Assembly: GCA_001563305.1 (NCBI GenBank)
Contig: CP013703.1
Coordinates: forward strand, 620,001 to 684,000
Length of the DNA: 64,000 nt
Reading direction: 5' to 3'
From: a methanogenic archaeon mixed culture ISO4-G1
Lineage (GTDB): Archaea; Thermoplasmatota; Thermoplasmata; Methanomassiliicoccales; Methanomethylophilaceae
In this document: positions 1 through 9,417 of the stretch, one piece after another
Position numbering within the stretch: position 1 is the first letter of the stretch
How the letters are laid out: the number at the start of each line of letters is the position of its first letter
Translations under genes and position numbers: made by a program
The notes under the pieces: generated by a model
Databases searched by the model: none
Seen by the model: the letters and a program-made list of their open reading frames with translations, nothing else
Told to the model about the DNA's origin: nothing

Positions 1-943
1 CTCTGAGCCTTATGAGATTGTCGACCCCTGCCATCGAGCGTATGTCCACCACGCCGATCACGGCGATGGTGCGGTTGTCCAGTTCGATGGGGGTGACGAT
101 GACCCTTATGCCCTTGTACGGGCCAGATGTAGCGATCCTCCTGATAGTGGTACCGCTGCGGATGACCTCCTCCAGGACCTCTCCGGTGTAGGCATTGTCG
201 ATGACCGCGCCGTTCTCGATCCTGACCCCGAGGTTGTCCCTGTTCTTCGCGCATACCGGGAGGCCTCCCACAAGGTCGTGGATGGCGAAAGCCAGGGAGA
301 GGAGCTCGGAATTGTCGCTTCTCGTGGAGATGATATCCTTGATTCCGCGGGAGAGCTTCAGTCCTCCGAGGATGTTGATTCCCGCGACGACCGCTCCCAC
401 CTCCGCCATCTTGATGGTCTTACCGGTACCTATGACGACGACATCCTCGTTCTTCAGGTTGAAGATGCTCTTGATCTCGGTCTCGATGGTAGGGTCCACA
501 TGGTATTCGGATCCGGGGAACATCAGTTTCCCGTTTATGTAGACCAGGGTGGTGGCTCCTGTGGCACCGGCCTCGATGGCCGCATCCCTCTCCTCGCATC
601 CGAACGTGACCATGTGGGCCACCCTGGGTATGCGGACGGCGAAGTTGTACTCGCCGATGGTGAGTTCCTTGATGTTCATGGGTGCCAGGTCCATCCTGGT
701 CTTCTTCTTCAGATCCACACCGTTGTTGGTCAGGATGATACCGCTCTTGTTGATGCTGATGATCCCGTGGTTCTGAAGGAGTGAGATGATGGTCCTGGTG
801 CTGCCCTCTCCTATATCCAACAGGGATGCGAGCTTCTTCCTTCCGATGGCATCCTCCTCGTCCAGGTAGTAAAGCGCCTTCCAGAGGTGATAATCGTTGA
901 ATTTCGGGATTGGCCCGCCTATCCTTGCGTTGTTGGACAGCAT
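1..943 (-). CDS. HTH regulator with DUF2111-like C-terminal domain (partial, 3' end outside window)
   Basis: The reading frame starts at an ATG (943) and stays open through the window edge, giving 314 codons without a stop. The first ~75 residues look like a winged helix (predicted helices around 'KLASLLDIGEGSTRTIISLL'). The remainder is an alpha/beta ligand-sensor-like domain containing 'VVVIGTGKTIKMAEVGAVVA'. From memory it resembles methanogen proteins with DUF4443/DUF2111 domains; that assignment is not tested. It is divergent from atwA, separated by about 125 bases, so it is a natural candidate regulator of the MCR-activation operon (inference). The other frames here are shadows. Confidence 0.7.
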   Translation of the reverse strand, partial: MLSNNARIGGPIPKFNDYHLWKALYYLDEEDAIGRKKLASLLDIGEGSTRTIISLLQNHGIISINKSGIILTNNGVDLKKKTRMDLAPMNIKELTIGEYNFAVRIPRVAHMVTFGCEERDAAIEAGATGATTLVYINGKLMFPGSEYHVDPTIETEIKSIFNLKNEDVVVIGTGKTIKMAEVGAVVAGINILGGLKLSRGIKDIISTRSDNSELLSLAFAIHDLVGGLPVCAKNRDNLGVRIENGAVIDNAYTGEVLEEVIRSGTTIRRIATSGPYKGIRVIVTPIELDNRTIAVIGVVDIRSMAGVDNLIRLR

Positions 944-1000
944 GCTGGATATTATGTATATCCATTATTTAAACTTTTAACGAAAAACATCCATCCATAG

Positions 1001-1047
1001 GCGCACATACGCACACTTACGCGCGTATACTGAGATAGGCTTTATAT
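1001..1047 (+). promoter_or_regulatory. Divergent control region with palindrome and atwA TATA box
   Basis: A TATA-like element (TTTATATG, about 1040-1047) lies about 25-30 bases before the atwA ATG at 1070, so the mRNA is probably leaderless or nearly so. Just upstream is a perfect 10-bp palindrome TACGCGCGTA (1018-1027), preceded by the related ATACGCACAC (1007-1016). Placed between a regulator gene and atwA, this is a plausible operator. Regulatory function is inferred only. Confidence 0.45.
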
Positions 1048-1069
1048 GGGCGAAGATTGTAGACCCAGT

Positions 1070-2677
1070 ATGGCTCAAGAAACGATGGAACTGCTGGTTA
1101 TCGAGAACGTGACCAAGTCCTTCGAGGGACGCGTGGTTCTCAACAACGTCAGTGCGAAGCTGACGACCGGTAAGATTCTGGGACTGATCGGAAAGAGCGC
1201 GGCAGGAAAGAGCGTCCTTATCCACATACTGAGGGGTAACGACGACTACAAGCCCGACTCCGGACGCGTCATCTACAATCTGAACAAGTGCAAGAAATGC
1301 AACAACCTGGACCTCCCCAGAAAGGGCGAGAAGTGCACCAGGTGCGGCGGAGCGACGGACACGCTCTCGGTCGACTTCTGGTCCCTGAAGCAGGACGACC
1401 CGCTCAGGCAGAACATCAAGGGCCGCATCTCCATCATGCTGCAGAGGACATTCGCGCTTTTCGGAGACATGACCGTCATCGAGAACGTCATGGAGGCGAT
1501 CCCCGAGGACATCAAGGGCGACGACCGTATCACCCGTGCCATCGACATGCTCAAGCTCGTGGACATGACCCACAGGACGACCCACATCGCAAGGGACCTC
1601 TCCGGAGGAGAGAAGCAGCGTGTGGTCATGGCCAGGCAGCTCGCCAAAGAGCCCCTTTTCTTCCTGGCGGACGAACCGACGGGAACATTGGACCCCACAA
1701 CCGCGGAGACGGTGCACAAGGGTCTCATCGATTACGTCAAGAACAACGGTATCGCGATGGTGTTCGCATCCCACTGGCCCGAGGCCATCGAGAGGATGGC
1801 GGACGAGGCCATGCTCGTGGATGCCGGAGAGGTCAAGATGCAGGGATCCCCCAAGGAGATCGCCGAGGCGTTCATGAAGGACTACCACTTCGAGAAGTCC
1901 GCCCACGGCCAGCTCGGAGAGCCGCTCATCACGCTCAAGGACGCCGAGAAGCACTTCTTCTCCGTCGTCAGGGGAGTCGTGAAGGCGGTCGACGGGGTCA
2001 CATTCGACATCAAGGAGAGGGAGATCTTCGCACTGGTGGGCTATTCAGGAGCCGGAAAGACCACCACATCCCGTATGATCGCAGGAATGTCCCCCGCCAC
2101 CGGCGGAGAGGTCAAGGTCAGAATCGGAGAGGACTGGGTCAACATGTCCGAGGAAGGATTCATGGGCAAGGGAAGGGCGACCCCGTACATCGGGTTCCTC
2201 CACCAGGAGTACACCCTGTATCCCTTCGACACCGTCCTGCAGAACCTGAGCACATGCATTGGTATGAAGATGCCCGCCGAACTTGCCAAGGTCAAGGCCA
2301 TCCAGGTGCTCATCAGCGTCGGATTCCCCAAGCAGGACATCGAGAAGATCCTGTACTCGTATCCGGATTCCCTTTCGGTGGGAGAGTGTCAGAGGATCGC
2401 CTTCGCGCAGGTCCTCATCAAGGAGCCCCGCATCATCATACTGGACGAGCCTACCGGTACGATGGACCCAATCACGAAGACCATCATCGCCAAATCGGTG
2501 ATCAGGGCCAGGGACACGCTGGGAGAGACGTTCGTCGTCGTGAGCCACGACATGGACTTCGTCCTCAACTGCTGCGACCGCGCCGCCTTCATGAAGAACG
2601 GCAAGGTCTTGGCCATCGGCGACCCCAAGGAGATCCTGGAATCATTCGAGAAGGAGCCAGTACCAGAAGGTGAATGA
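1070..2677 (+). CDS. atwA: MCR activation ATPase, component A2
   Basis: This is a twin-cassette ABC ATPase (535 aa) of the methyl-coenzyme M reductase component A2 family. It powers reductive activation of the MCR nickel cofactor F430. Cassette 1 has Walker A GKSAAGKS near residue 41, a four-Cys zinc-ribbon-like insert (CKKC...CTRC, about 73-93), signature LSGGEKQR near 177 and Walker B ending DEPTGTLD. Cassette 2 has GYSGAGKTT near 325, signature LSVGECQR near 435 and DEPTGTMD. There are no membrane segments. I chose ATG 1070 over in-frame ATG 1046 because 1046 lies inside the TATA box. It is the first gene of the operon, and its stop overlaps the mcrC start. Confidence 0.93.
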   Translation: MAQETMELLVIENVTKSFEGRVVLNNVSAKLTTGKILGLIGKSAAGKSVLIHILRGNDDYKPDSGRVIYNLNKCKKCNNLDLPRKGEKCTRCGGATDTLSVDFWSLKQDDPLRQNIKGRISIMLQRTFALFGDMTVIENVMEAIPEDIKGDDRITRAIDMLKLVDMTHRTTHIARDLSGGEKQRVVMARQLAKEPLFFLADEPTGTLDPTTAETVHKGLIDYVKNNGIAMVFASHWPEAIERMADEAMLVDAGEVKMQGSPKEIAEAFMKDYHFEKSAHGQLGEPLITLKDAEKHFFSVVRGVVKAVDGVTFDIKEREIFALVGYSGAGKTTTSRMIAGMSPATGGEVKVRIGEDWVNMSEEGFMGKGRATPYIGFLHQEYTLYPFDTVLQNLSTCIGMKMPAELAKVKAIQVLISVGFPKQDIEKILYSYPDSLSVGECQRIAFAQVLIKEPRIIILDEPTGTMDPITKTIIAKSVIRARDTLGETFVVVSHDMDFVLNCCDRAAFMKNGKVLAIGDPKEILESFEKEPVPEGE

Positions 2678-3294
2678 CAGTGAAGCAGAAGATGGGAAGA
2701 CATCTCAGCTTCGTGGAATGCAGGGAGTCCATGGGTCTCGGCGCGGGCGGAGGCCTGGCTGCCAGGGCGACCCTCTCCGAGTCGGGGAGGGACGTGATCG
2801 CGATAGCGATGGGACCCAGCAGGAGGCACATCACCAAGCCGGTGTGCGAGATCACATACGCCCTCCGCGAGGAAGGCATAGACACCAGCGTCATGGTCGT
2901 CAACGCCGGTTCGGGGGTACCCGCCGACGCTCCGGACATGACCACAGGGAGCTATTTCGGACTGGACCCCATCGAGGTCGAGAGGATCCAGCAGTTCAAG
3001 GTCGCCCTGATCCATTTGGGGAACGTAAGGATGCACATCGTCTACAAGGCGAGGCTGATCCTCAGGAACGTGGACATCCCGGCGATCATCGTCGCCCAGT
3101 GCCCCGTGGATTACGAGGATTTCGCCGCGGTGGGCATCAAGACAAAGCACGTCATGCCCCCGGACGACAAGATCGACACCAAGGGTACGATCGTGGAGAT
3201 CGTGAACGGGGTCGTGAGGGGAGTAACATGTTCACAGGACAAGCTGGACGAGATCGTCTCCAAGGTGCAGTCCATGCTGCCGGAGCGTGATTGA
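2674..3294 (+). CDS. mcrC: McrC, MCR activation complex subunit
   Basis: A 206-aa protein matching the methyl-coenzyme M reductase operon protein C family throughout (for example [18 protein letters not shown], '[15 protein letters not shown]', '[14 protein letters not shown]'). McrC is a subunit of the component A3a activation complex together with AtwA, Mmp3, Mmp7 and Mmp17. Here it sits with its activation partners and not inside an mcrBDCGA operon. The start ATG overlaps the atwA stop (ATGA), so translational coupling is likely. No mcrA, mcrB or mcrG is present in the window. Confidence 0.92.
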   Translation: MTVKQKMGRHLSFVECRESMGLGAGGGLAARATLSESGRDVIAIAMGPSRRHITKPVCEITYALREEGIDTSVMVVNAGSGVPADAPDMTTGSYFGLDPIEVERIQQFKVALIHLGNVRMHIVYKARLILRNVDIPAIIVAQCPVDYEDFAAVGIKTKHVMPPDDKIDTKGTIVEIVNGVVRGVTCSQDKLDEIVSKVQSMLPERD

Positions 3295-4815
3295 ATGAAG
3301 GTCATCGTCAACGGCAGGGAGAAGACGCTGAAGAGCGGTGCGACGCTGAAGACAGCGATCTCCGGGGAGCCTTACATCAAGGACACGCTCATCGCGGTGC
3401 ATCTCTCGCAGGAGAAGCTGGTCAAGGAGACCAGCGATTTCGAGATCGTCACCAGCAAGGGCACCATCGTGATGCATCTCAACGATTCGCCCGAGGCTTC
3501 CGAATGGAAGTCCAATTACATTTCCCAAATGAACGGGATCACGGCCAGATGGGTCACCCACAACATCGCGGCGTTCGGTTCCTTCCCTACCGACCTGAAG
3601 GTGGACAGGAGCGAGAACGGCTACAGGATGTACGACTGCTTCCTGTCGCTGGGAGGATTCGACAACTCCACCACGTACCTCATGGTCGCCAGGGACAACC
3701 ACAGGGGCTCCTACGGCGCCGGCAGGGCCGTGATCGGAAGGATCACGGTCGGAAGGCACCTGATCCCGCTATTCAAGGAAGGCGACACCATCCAGGAGGT
3801 GCGTCCGATGATGTCGGAGATCAGCACCGAGAACGTCATAGTCACAAAGGACCTGTCCTACCCGCTGGAGGACGGTTACGTCATCGAGACGGCGGTATCC
3901 ATAGATCTGGATCACAAGTCCCCCAAGTCCGCCGAGCACATACTGGTGCTCTCGTCGGACGGATACATGAGGGCCACGGACGTCACCGGCAGCTACATCG
4001 CATGCTCCGAGGACCTGGATGTGGAGATCCCCCAGGAGGACAACGGCGTCAGGGACAGGGGAATCGTCGCCATAAGGAACACAGGCGTCGGTACCGGAAG
4101 GCTGTACATCCTCAGGGACCGCAGGCAGCAGTCCGTGTCGCACAACATCGCCGGTAACGTCACCAACGGCCAGGCGATCGTCGAGTACGCGAAGAAGGAC
4201 GACATCTTCACCATAAGGACCAATCCTCCCAGGATGCTCGCCGTCGGAATGACGCAGAAGGCCGGGGAGGAGTTCCTCAGGGCCGCAGGCATAGAGAGCA
4301 CCAGGACGGGGGACACCTCCGACGATGCGATCATCGTGGAGCAGACCCCAGAGGAGACACTCATCGCCCTCCAGGAGAAGAAGGTGGAGCTGAAGGGGGC
4401 CCCGAAGGACAAGGTGTTCAAGATCAAGCTCCTGAATCACGAGGATCCCAGGAGCGTCCACTACTTCAGGAAGGTCACCGGACTCAGCCACAAGCCCATC
4501 GGTTCCCTCACAGTGCAGTTCACGTTCGAGGGCCTTCCGATGGTCACATTCTACGGCGACGAGATGAGGGGCAAGGACATCGTCCCGCTGGACCCGTTCA
4601 AGAAGGTCAAGCGCGGCGATATAGGGATAACAAACCAGGCCAGACCGCAGCACGGTCTGATCGGTATCAGGCTGCAGGACAGCAAGGAGTACGGGCCCAC
4701 CGGAGAGGAGCCGTACGGTACAAACATCATAGGCAGGTTCGAGGACGACCTCGACGTGCTGATGAAGGATCTCAACGACGACGATGTCGTCTATGTAAGG
4801 GAGGTCGAGCTATGA
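3295..4815 (+). CDS. mmp3: Methanogenesis marker protein 3 (UPF0288 family)
   Basis: A 506-aa protein of the methanogenesis marker 3 family. It has an N-terminal small beta-rich domain (MKVIVNGREKTLKSG) and a central region containing 'YMVARDNHRGSYGAG'-like sequence, as in peptidyl-prolyl-isomerase-like UPF0288 proteins. Mmp3 co-purifies with the MCR activation (A3a) complex in other methanogens; its chemistry is unclear. The start codon directly follows the mcrC stop (TGAATG) and the 3' end overlaps mmp6 by 4 bases. No signal peptide or membrane segment is visible. Confidence 0.87.
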   Translation: MKVIVNGREKTLKSGATLKTAISGEPYIKDTLIAVHLSQEKLVKETSDFEIVTSKGTIVMHLNDSPEASEWKSNYISQMNGITARWVTHNIAAFGSFPTDLKVDRSENGYRMYDCFLSLGGFDNSTTYLMVARDNHRGSYGAGRAVIGRITVGRHLIPLFKEGDTIQEVRPMMSEISTENVIVTKDLSYPLEDGYVIETAVSIDLDHKSPKSAEHILVLSSDGYMRATDVTGSYIACSEDLDVEIPQEDNGVRDRGIVAIRNTGVGTGRLYILRDRRQQSVSHNIAGNVTNGQAIVEYAKKDDIFTIRTNPPRMLAVGMTQKAGEEFLRAAGIESTRTGDTSDDAIIVEQTPEETLIALQEKKVELKGAPKDKVFKIKLLNHEDPRSVHYFRKVTGLSHKPIGSLTVQFTFEGLPMVTFYGDEMRGKDIVPLDPFKKVKRGDIGITNQARPQHGLIGIRLQDSKEYGPTGEEPYGTNIIGRFEDDLDVLMKDLNDDDVVYVREVEL

Positions 4816-5231
4816 GCGAGGAGAGGGAGACGAGGCTGTTCATGATTTCACCGAGGTCCATGCTCACGCCGGACCAGCTGGTCCGCATGGTGCATTCCTT
4901 CGGGGAGGGACCGCTCGTCAAGGAGACATGCTACGGATGCCTCGTGGAGGCGCCCAGGGAGCAGGTGCTTGAGATACTGGCCAAGGTCAGGGAGCAATAT
5001 CCCAACGAGGTTTTCTCGAAGATCAGGGCATACAGGTGCAGCGACCCCAGGAGATGCCGTGCGCAGCACGGAACGAGACCCGGATACGCCCAGCTGGAGG
5101 AGGAGTGGGAGCTCCTCTCGAAGATCCAGTACGGACTGGAGCAGGTGGAGAAGGGAGCAAGGTACAGTCCCAAGGAGGACAAGAAACGTCTTGACGTAAA
5201 CGAATTCAAGAAGATATGCGAGGTGCAGTGA
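4812..5231 (+). CDS. mmp6: Methanogenesis marker protein 6
   Basis: A 139-aa protein of the size and type of methanogenesis marker 6. It has an N-terminal 'FMISPRSMLTPDQL' segment, then 'KETCYGCLVEA' with two cysteines and 'CSDPRRCRAQHGTRPGY' with two more. The four cysteines could bind metal, but none is proven. Biochemical function is unknown; its position in the MCR-activation operon implies a role in MCR assembly or activation. It overlaps mmp3 (ATGA) and mmp5 (TGATG). The marker-6 versus marker-5 assignment is from memory of the families. Confidence 0.75.
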   Translation: MSEERETRLFMISPRSMLTPDQLVRMVHSFGEGPLVKETCYGCLVEAPREQVLEILAKVREQYPNEVFSKIRAYRCSDPRRCRAQHGTRPGYAQLEEEWELLSKIQYGLEQVEKGARYSPKEDKKRLDVNEFKKICEVQ

Positions 5232-5665
5232 TGAAGATCTTCATAGATCCCCCAAACAGCCTGGTCCTGTTCGACCTGGTCGAGAGGTTCGGGCACGAGC
5301 CGCTGAGCACGATGGCGGCCATACAGGAGAGAGTGGACAACTTGGAGGTCGACATGCCTCCCATGAACGTGACATTGGACGATGTCGTTAAAGGATTGAA
5401 ATATGCAGGTATCGAGGTCCCCTCCGGAGTGAGGGGAAGGCTGGCGCTCTGGGGTCCGCTCATAGAGCAGGCCGAGGCAGCCATCGTCATGGAGGACTGC
5501 CCCTACAGCTTCGGATGCGTCGGATGCGAGAGGTCCAACCTCATGATCAAGTACCTGATCCACAGGAAAGGCATACCAGTTCTCAACGTGAAGTATCCCG
5601 AGACTGACGAGGATGCGGTCAACTTCGTCGCCCAGGCGAAGGAATGGATGGAGGGATTGAATTGA
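5231..5665 (+). CDS. mmp5: Methanogenesis marker protein 5
   Basis: A 144-aa protein beginning [20 protein letters not shown] chose ATG 5231 because it overlaps the mmp6 stop by one base and fits family length; an in-frame upstream start at 5216 would lie inside mmp6. A conserved-looking '[16 protein letters not shown]' segment (about residues 90-105) holds three cysteines, a possible metal or cluster site. Function is unknown in any methanogen known to me. Operon position points to MCR activation. Its stop overlaps the TTG start of mmp15. Confidence 0.75.
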   Translation: MKIFIDPPNSLVLFDLVERFGHEPLSTMAAIQERVDNLEVDMPPMNVTLDDVVKGLKYAGIEVPSGVRGRLALWGPLIEQAEAAIVMEDCPYSFGCVGCERSNLMIKYLIHRKGIPVLNVKYPETDEDAVNFVAQAKEWMEGLN

Positions 5666-6888
5666 CCATCAAGATCGCGCAGCTCTCATGCGGAACGGAA
5701 TATAGCAGCGTGCAGTACGAGATCGAGAAGGCCGCGAGGTCCGTCGGGGCGACCATCGTCTATCCGGATGTTTCCGCCGCGGACATCGACAAGGCCGTGG
5801 AGGAGTTCGGATTCAAGCCCAGGTCCCCCCAGCTCAAGCTGATGATCGCAAGGGCTGAGTCCCTGGCATCCGGAAGGTACGAGGCGGATGCGGTGTTCAT
5901 CACCACATGCTTCAGGTGCGCCGAGGCGGCACTGGTCAGGAACGAGCTCAGGAGATACATCCAGGAGCACACCAAGCTGCCCGTCGTCACATACTCGTTC
6001 ACGGAGAGGCTCAAGGCTTCACAGCTCCTGACGAGGATGGAGGCTCTCGTGACCATAGTCACGAGGAAGGAGCTCCTGGCAAGGGAGAGGCAGACCGGAA
6101 TCACGGTCGGACTGGACTCCGGATCGTCCACCACGAAGGCGGTCGTCATGGAGAACAACAAGATCATCGGAAAGGACTGGACGCCCTCGGGAGCTGTCGT
6201 CGTGGAATCCGCTACGCAGGTGCTGAACAACGCACTGGAGCAGGCAGGGATCACGATGGACCAGGTCGAGGCCATCGGTACCACCGGCTACGGACGTTTC
6301 ACCCTCGGGAAGCACTTCAACGCCAAGCTGGTGCAGGAGGAGCTTACAGTCAACTCCAAGGGTGCGGTCTGGCTCGCTAACAGGCAGAAAGGTGAAGCTA
6401 CGATCATCGATATCGGAGGAATGGACAACAAGGCCATCACGGTCAGGGACGGTATCCCCGACAACTTCACCATGGGAGGTATCTGCGCCGGAGCGTCCGG
6501 AAGGTTCCTCCAGATGACCGCGAACAGGCTCAAGATCGAGATCACGGAGCTCGGAAGGCTAGCCGACAAGGGAGACTGGCGCAACGCCAAGATGAACTCC
6601 TACTGCTCTGTCTTCGGTATCCAGGACCTGGTCACCACCCTCGGAGAGGGAAAGAAGTTCGAGGATGTCGCTTGCGCAGCATGCCACTCCGTGGCCGAGC
6701 AGGTCTACGAGCAGCAGCTCCAGGAGATCGATGTCAGGCACCCGATCATCCAGGTCGGAGGGACATCGCTGATCTCCGGTCTAGTCACCCAGGTCGGTGA
6801 GGTCCTGGGCGAGCACCCCATAGTGCCGCCGGACTCCCAGTACATCGGGGCGGTCGGCGGGGCGCTGCTGAGCTCCGGATTCCTGTGA
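5662..6888 (+). CDS. mmp15: Methanogenesis marker protein 15, BcrAD/HgdC-like ASKHA ATPase
   Basis: A 408-aa protein. Residues ~1-140 form a marker-specific domain with Cys residues (QLSCGTEY, '[11 protein letters not shown]'). Residues ~147-408 form an ASKHA-fold ATPase like the activators of 2-hydroxyacyl-CoA dehydratase and benzoyl-CoA reductase. Visible motifs are phosphate-1 '[13 protein letters not shown]', the cluster-binding '[14 protein letters not shown]', a second Cys region '[12 protein letters not shown]' and phosphate-2 '[12 protein letters not shown]'. The start is TTG 5662, giving a 4-base TTGA overlap with mmp5; an upstream ATG at 5644 would overlap more. The family precedent is ATP-driven low-potential electron transfer; its part in MCR activation is inference. 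Confidence 0.88.
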   Translation: MTIKIAQLSCGTEYSSVQYEIEKAARSVGATIVYPDVSAADIDKAVEEFGFKPRSPQLKLMIARAESLASGRYEADAVFITTCFRCAEAALVRNELRRYIQEHTKLPVVTYSFTERLKASQLLTRMEALVTIVTRKELLARERQTGITVGLDSGSSTTKAVVMENNKIIGKDWTPSGAVVVESATQVLNNALEQAGITMDQVEAIGTTGYGRFTLGKHFNAKLVQEELTVNSKGAVWLANRQKGEATIIDIGGMDNKAITVRDGIPDNFTMGGICAGASGRFLQMTANRLKIEITELGRLADKGDWRNAKMNSYCSVFGIQDLVTTLGEGKKFEDVACAACHSVAEQVYEQQLQEIDVRHPIIQVGGTSLISGLVTQVGEVLGEHPIVPPDSQYIGAVGGALLSSGFL

Positions 6889-6897
6889 GGTATCCAT

Positions 6898-7464
6898 ATG
6901 GACATAGAAGTGATCGGAGAGGACAAGTTCGGGGAGCCCGCGTACAGGAAGCTGTTCGAGGACACCATGAGCGATCTCAACAAGGCCGTCCTCATCGAGA
7001 AGGCGAAGCTCGTCCTGAAACCGAGCGTCCCGCTGTTCATCTTCTCCATCGTTCTGAAGGCGGATCCCGGCGACAAGACCGTCGTGGACGCCGCCAACGT
7101 CAGGGAGGAGAACACCACCACGTACATCACCATCACCCAGGAGCGTTACGCTCCGGATATACTGAGGGCGCTCTGGACCAAGTACGGCAGGAACAGGGTC
7201 GTCCAGCAGACGAGGTTCGACATCGAGGTCGCCAACGCGAAGATGTCCGAGCTCCAGGAGATGGTCATATCATCGGGCGAGCAGGACCTCAGGGAGATCA
7301 TGGGTGCAATCTGGCGCTCCATGCCGGAAGGCATCAAGAACCGCCGTACGCTGATCAGCGGAGGCGTCATCACCGTGATCGCCACGGAGGAGCTCATGGC
7401 ACCGGAGATGCTGGCCGAAGGCGCGGAGGTCCACGTTTCAATGGGAGGTTCAGCAGATGTTTGA
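6898..7464 (+). CDS. mmp17: Methanogenesis marker protein 17
   Basis: A 188-aa protein of the Mmp17 family (start MDIEVIGEDKFGEPAYRKLF), of usual family length. Mmp17 is a subunit of the MCR activation complex with Mmp7, Mmp3, McrC and AtwA. It has no cysteines in the core and no membrane segment; it is likely structural. It follows mmp15 by 9 bases and overlaps mmp7 by 8 bases, which suggests coupled synthesis of the two partner subunits. Confidence 0.86.
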   Translation: MDIEVIGEDKFGEPAYRKLFEDTMSDLNKAVLIEKAKLVLKPSVPLFIFSIVLKADPGDKTVVDAANVREENTTTYITITQERYAPDILRALWTKYGRNRVVQQTRFDIEVANAKMSELQEMVISSGEQDLREIMGAIWRSMPEGIKNRRTLISGGVITVIATEELMAPEMLAEGAEVHVSMGGSADV

Positions 7465-8386
7465 GGTCATGATGTACGACGGAGGTATCTACCGTTCCGA
7501 CGAGCTCTTCGAGATGATCGAGGACGTGGGCGGGGTGGTCCTGCAGAAGAACAGGAGCTCCCAGATGCTCACCGTCATCATGTCGGTCCCGGGAGAGGAC
7601 AGGGAGGAGATCTCCAGGCTGTGCACCGAGATAGGGGGCACAGTTAAGGAGGTCCCGCTGGCCGGTACGGAGATAGCGGTCGTCGGACCCACGCTGGGAA
7701 GGCATCACATGCCCCACCCGATATGCGATATCGCGGAGGTCCTTAGGAGGGCCGGTGCGATCACCGTCGTCATGGGACTGGCCAGGGGAAGGGGGAAGAA
7801 CACCTCCCAGATCTCCGCTGTGGAGAAGGGCATAATCGACGAGTACGACGCATGCGTCTTCGTGCTCGGTAACTTCAAGGCTTGCGTCGAGAAGAAGACC
7901 GAGCTGATCAAGGACCTGCACGTGCCTGTGGTGCTTGTCTCCGGTCCGATGCCGGAGGGCGTCGAGGGCACATATGACGCGATAGTCACTGGTGTCGGAA
8001 GGAAGGCGTCCAGGATGAAGGATGCCGACGACAGGGCCAAGCTCGACGAGATCTCGGACACACTGGAGAACGTCCTGAAGGACAAGAAGCTGTCCATCGA
8101 GGAGGATCCCCTGTTCGTCCACCCTGCCGAGATCAAGCAGATCCTGCAGGAGTACGAGCCCATCGACATGTGCCTGAGACCGGCTCCGATGGTCCTCCAT
8201 CTCGACGGGCTCAGGATCAAGATCCCGTACGCGGAGCACCGCGAGTATCTGGAGAATGTCATGGTCTACGGAAGGAAGCTGGGCGAGGTCGCCTACATCG
8301 AGCCGTCGAGGATCGACGACAGCAGCGTCATCATCCGCATCAAGACCCGTTCCCAGGTGGAGTACGAGGACTCGCTGAAAGGATGA
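7457..8386 (+). CDS. mmp7: Methanogenesis marker protein 7
   Basis: A 309-aa protein matching the Mmp7 family, a subunit of the MCR activation complex in other methanogens. Features include an N-terminal segment 'MFEVMMYDGGIYRSDELFEM', a Rossmann-like middle with 'AVVGPTLGRHHMPHPICDIA', and single cysteines in 'FKACVEKK' and 'PIDMCLRPAPM', possible cluster ligands. It is the last marker gene of the operon; its stop overlaps the next start by 4 bases (ATGA). Confidence 0.86.
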   Translation: MFEVMMYDGGIYRSDELFEMIEDVGGVVLQKNRSSQMLTVIMSVPGEDREEISRLCTEIGGTVKEVPLAGTEIAVVGPTLGRHHMPHPICDIAEVLRRAGAITVVMGLARGRGKNTSQISAVEKGIIDEYDACVFVLGNFKACVEKKTELIKDLHVPVVLVSGPMPEGVEGTYDAIVTGVGRKASRMKDADDRAKLDEISDTLENVLKDKKLSIEEDPLFVHPAEIKQILQEYEPIDMCLRPAPMVLHLDGLRIKIPYAEHREYLENVMVYGRKLGEVAYIEPSRIDDSSVIIRIKTRSQVEYEDSLKG

Positions 8387-8790
8387 TCCGCAAGGGGACG
8401 TACATTCTCATAATAACCTTGGGCTCCGATGCCGACATCGGCGTCGGTGCCCTCGGCACCTTACATTTCGACAAGGGGAGATACTGCTACGTGGGCAGCG
8501 CCATGGGCGGTCTCGACCAGAGACTCAACAGGCACATCTCCAAAACGAAAAAGATGCGCTGGCACATCGATTATCTTACCATGGCGGCGGATTCAGTGGA
8601 AGCGTACGAGTCGTATCCCGATTTCATCGGCGAATGCGAGTTGGCTACGATCGCCGAGAGGTCGGGGATGGCCCCGGTCCACAAGGGGTTCGGATGTTCC
8701 GATTGCGATTGTCCCACCCACCTCTTCCGTGTTACGGAAGGGTCGTTGGAACGCTTCCTGGATTTCACCGGGATGCATACCTTCAATTGA
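8383..8790 (+). CDS. Uri-superfamily / DUF123 GIY-YIG-like nuclease domain protein
   Basis: A 135-aa protein of the DUF123 family (GIY-YIG-related 'Uri' domain). It contains GRYCYVGSAMGGLDQRLNRH and the C-terminal 'GFGCSDCDCPTHLF' typical of the family, including the paired cysteines. Archaeal and bacterial homologues are often fused to endonuclease III; this one stands alone. I took ATG 8383, which overlaps the mmp7 stop as ATGA. It may simply be a passenger of the operon. DNA-repair function is inferred from the family only. Confidence 0.8.
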   Translation: MIRKGTYILIITLGSDADIGVGALGTLHFDKGRYCYVGSAMGGLDQRLNRHISKTKKMRWHIDYLTMAADSVEAYESYPDFIGECELATIAERSGMAPVHKGFGCSDCDCPTHLFRVTEGSLERFLDFTGMHTFN

Positions 8791-8863
8791 CGTTAGGTTC
8801 TGTTTTTGACGGAATAAGACAACACTTATCTAATCCTGGTACGATGAAAAAGAAGACCAGGAT

Positions 8864-9130
8864 ATGTCATTCGCATCTCCCAAATCAACCGCCCCAAAGG
8901 TTACAGTCTGTATCGAACACACCTTATTCGAACGGCTGAACGTATATTGTGAAAAGTACGGGATTACGGTAGAGGAAGCTGCCAACAACATACTCCAGAA
9001 CTTCTTTTCCGAAGAGTCATCAATCAACGAGGAACCTGGCAAGACGGAGGTTCTGAATGATGAAGTCTACAACTACCTGAGATCAGAGTTCATGGCAGGG
9101 CTGGCCTCTGCATCGGATGAATCAGATTGA
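8864..9130 (+). CDS. Small putative antitoxin-like (RelB/ribbon-helix-helix type) protein
   Basis: An 88-aa ORF starting MSFASPKSTAPKVTVCIEHT. Residues ~12-50 have the pattern of a RelB/DinJ or ribbon-helix-helix antitoxin (short beta strand, then two helices: 'LFERLNVYCEKYGITVEEAA'), similar in layout to the antitoxin at 36755. The frame continues past its TGA (9128-9130) for 16 more codons (ITEEEMMEFVNSLKSS) to a second TGA at 9179-9181, which suggests a shortened gene. No toxin partner follows: bases 9182-9417 hold no gene I can support. Confidence 0.5.
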   Translation: MSFASPKSTAPKVTVCIEHTLFERLNVYCEKYGITVEEAANNILQNFFSEESSINEEPGKTEVLNDEVYNYLRSEFMAGLASASDESD

Positions 9131-9417
9131 ATCACCGAAGAGGAGATGATGGAATTCGTCAACAGTCTGAAGTCAAGCTGATTTATTCGATGTAAGGGGG
9201 TACTCGTTTCGATTGTTTTGGATTGCTGAGAAGAGGTCGCACTTTTTTCTGGAAAAGTAAATGGATACGACAACCGTTGATAACTAGATGCCAAACGTAA
9301 GACGAAGACTTAATCTCATTCAATCTCATTTTTGAAGTCGTACCGGGGATTCTCCTTTAAATCATATGAACAGGGTGCGAGCAATCATAACATACACGCG
9401 CAAGCGGAGGCTATGTA

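Noticed and set aside
1288-2673. 461-codon open frame overlapping atwA in another frame
   Set aside because: The product is Arg/Gln/His-rich low-complexity sequence, typical of a shifted frame; AtwA motifs are complete in the real frame.
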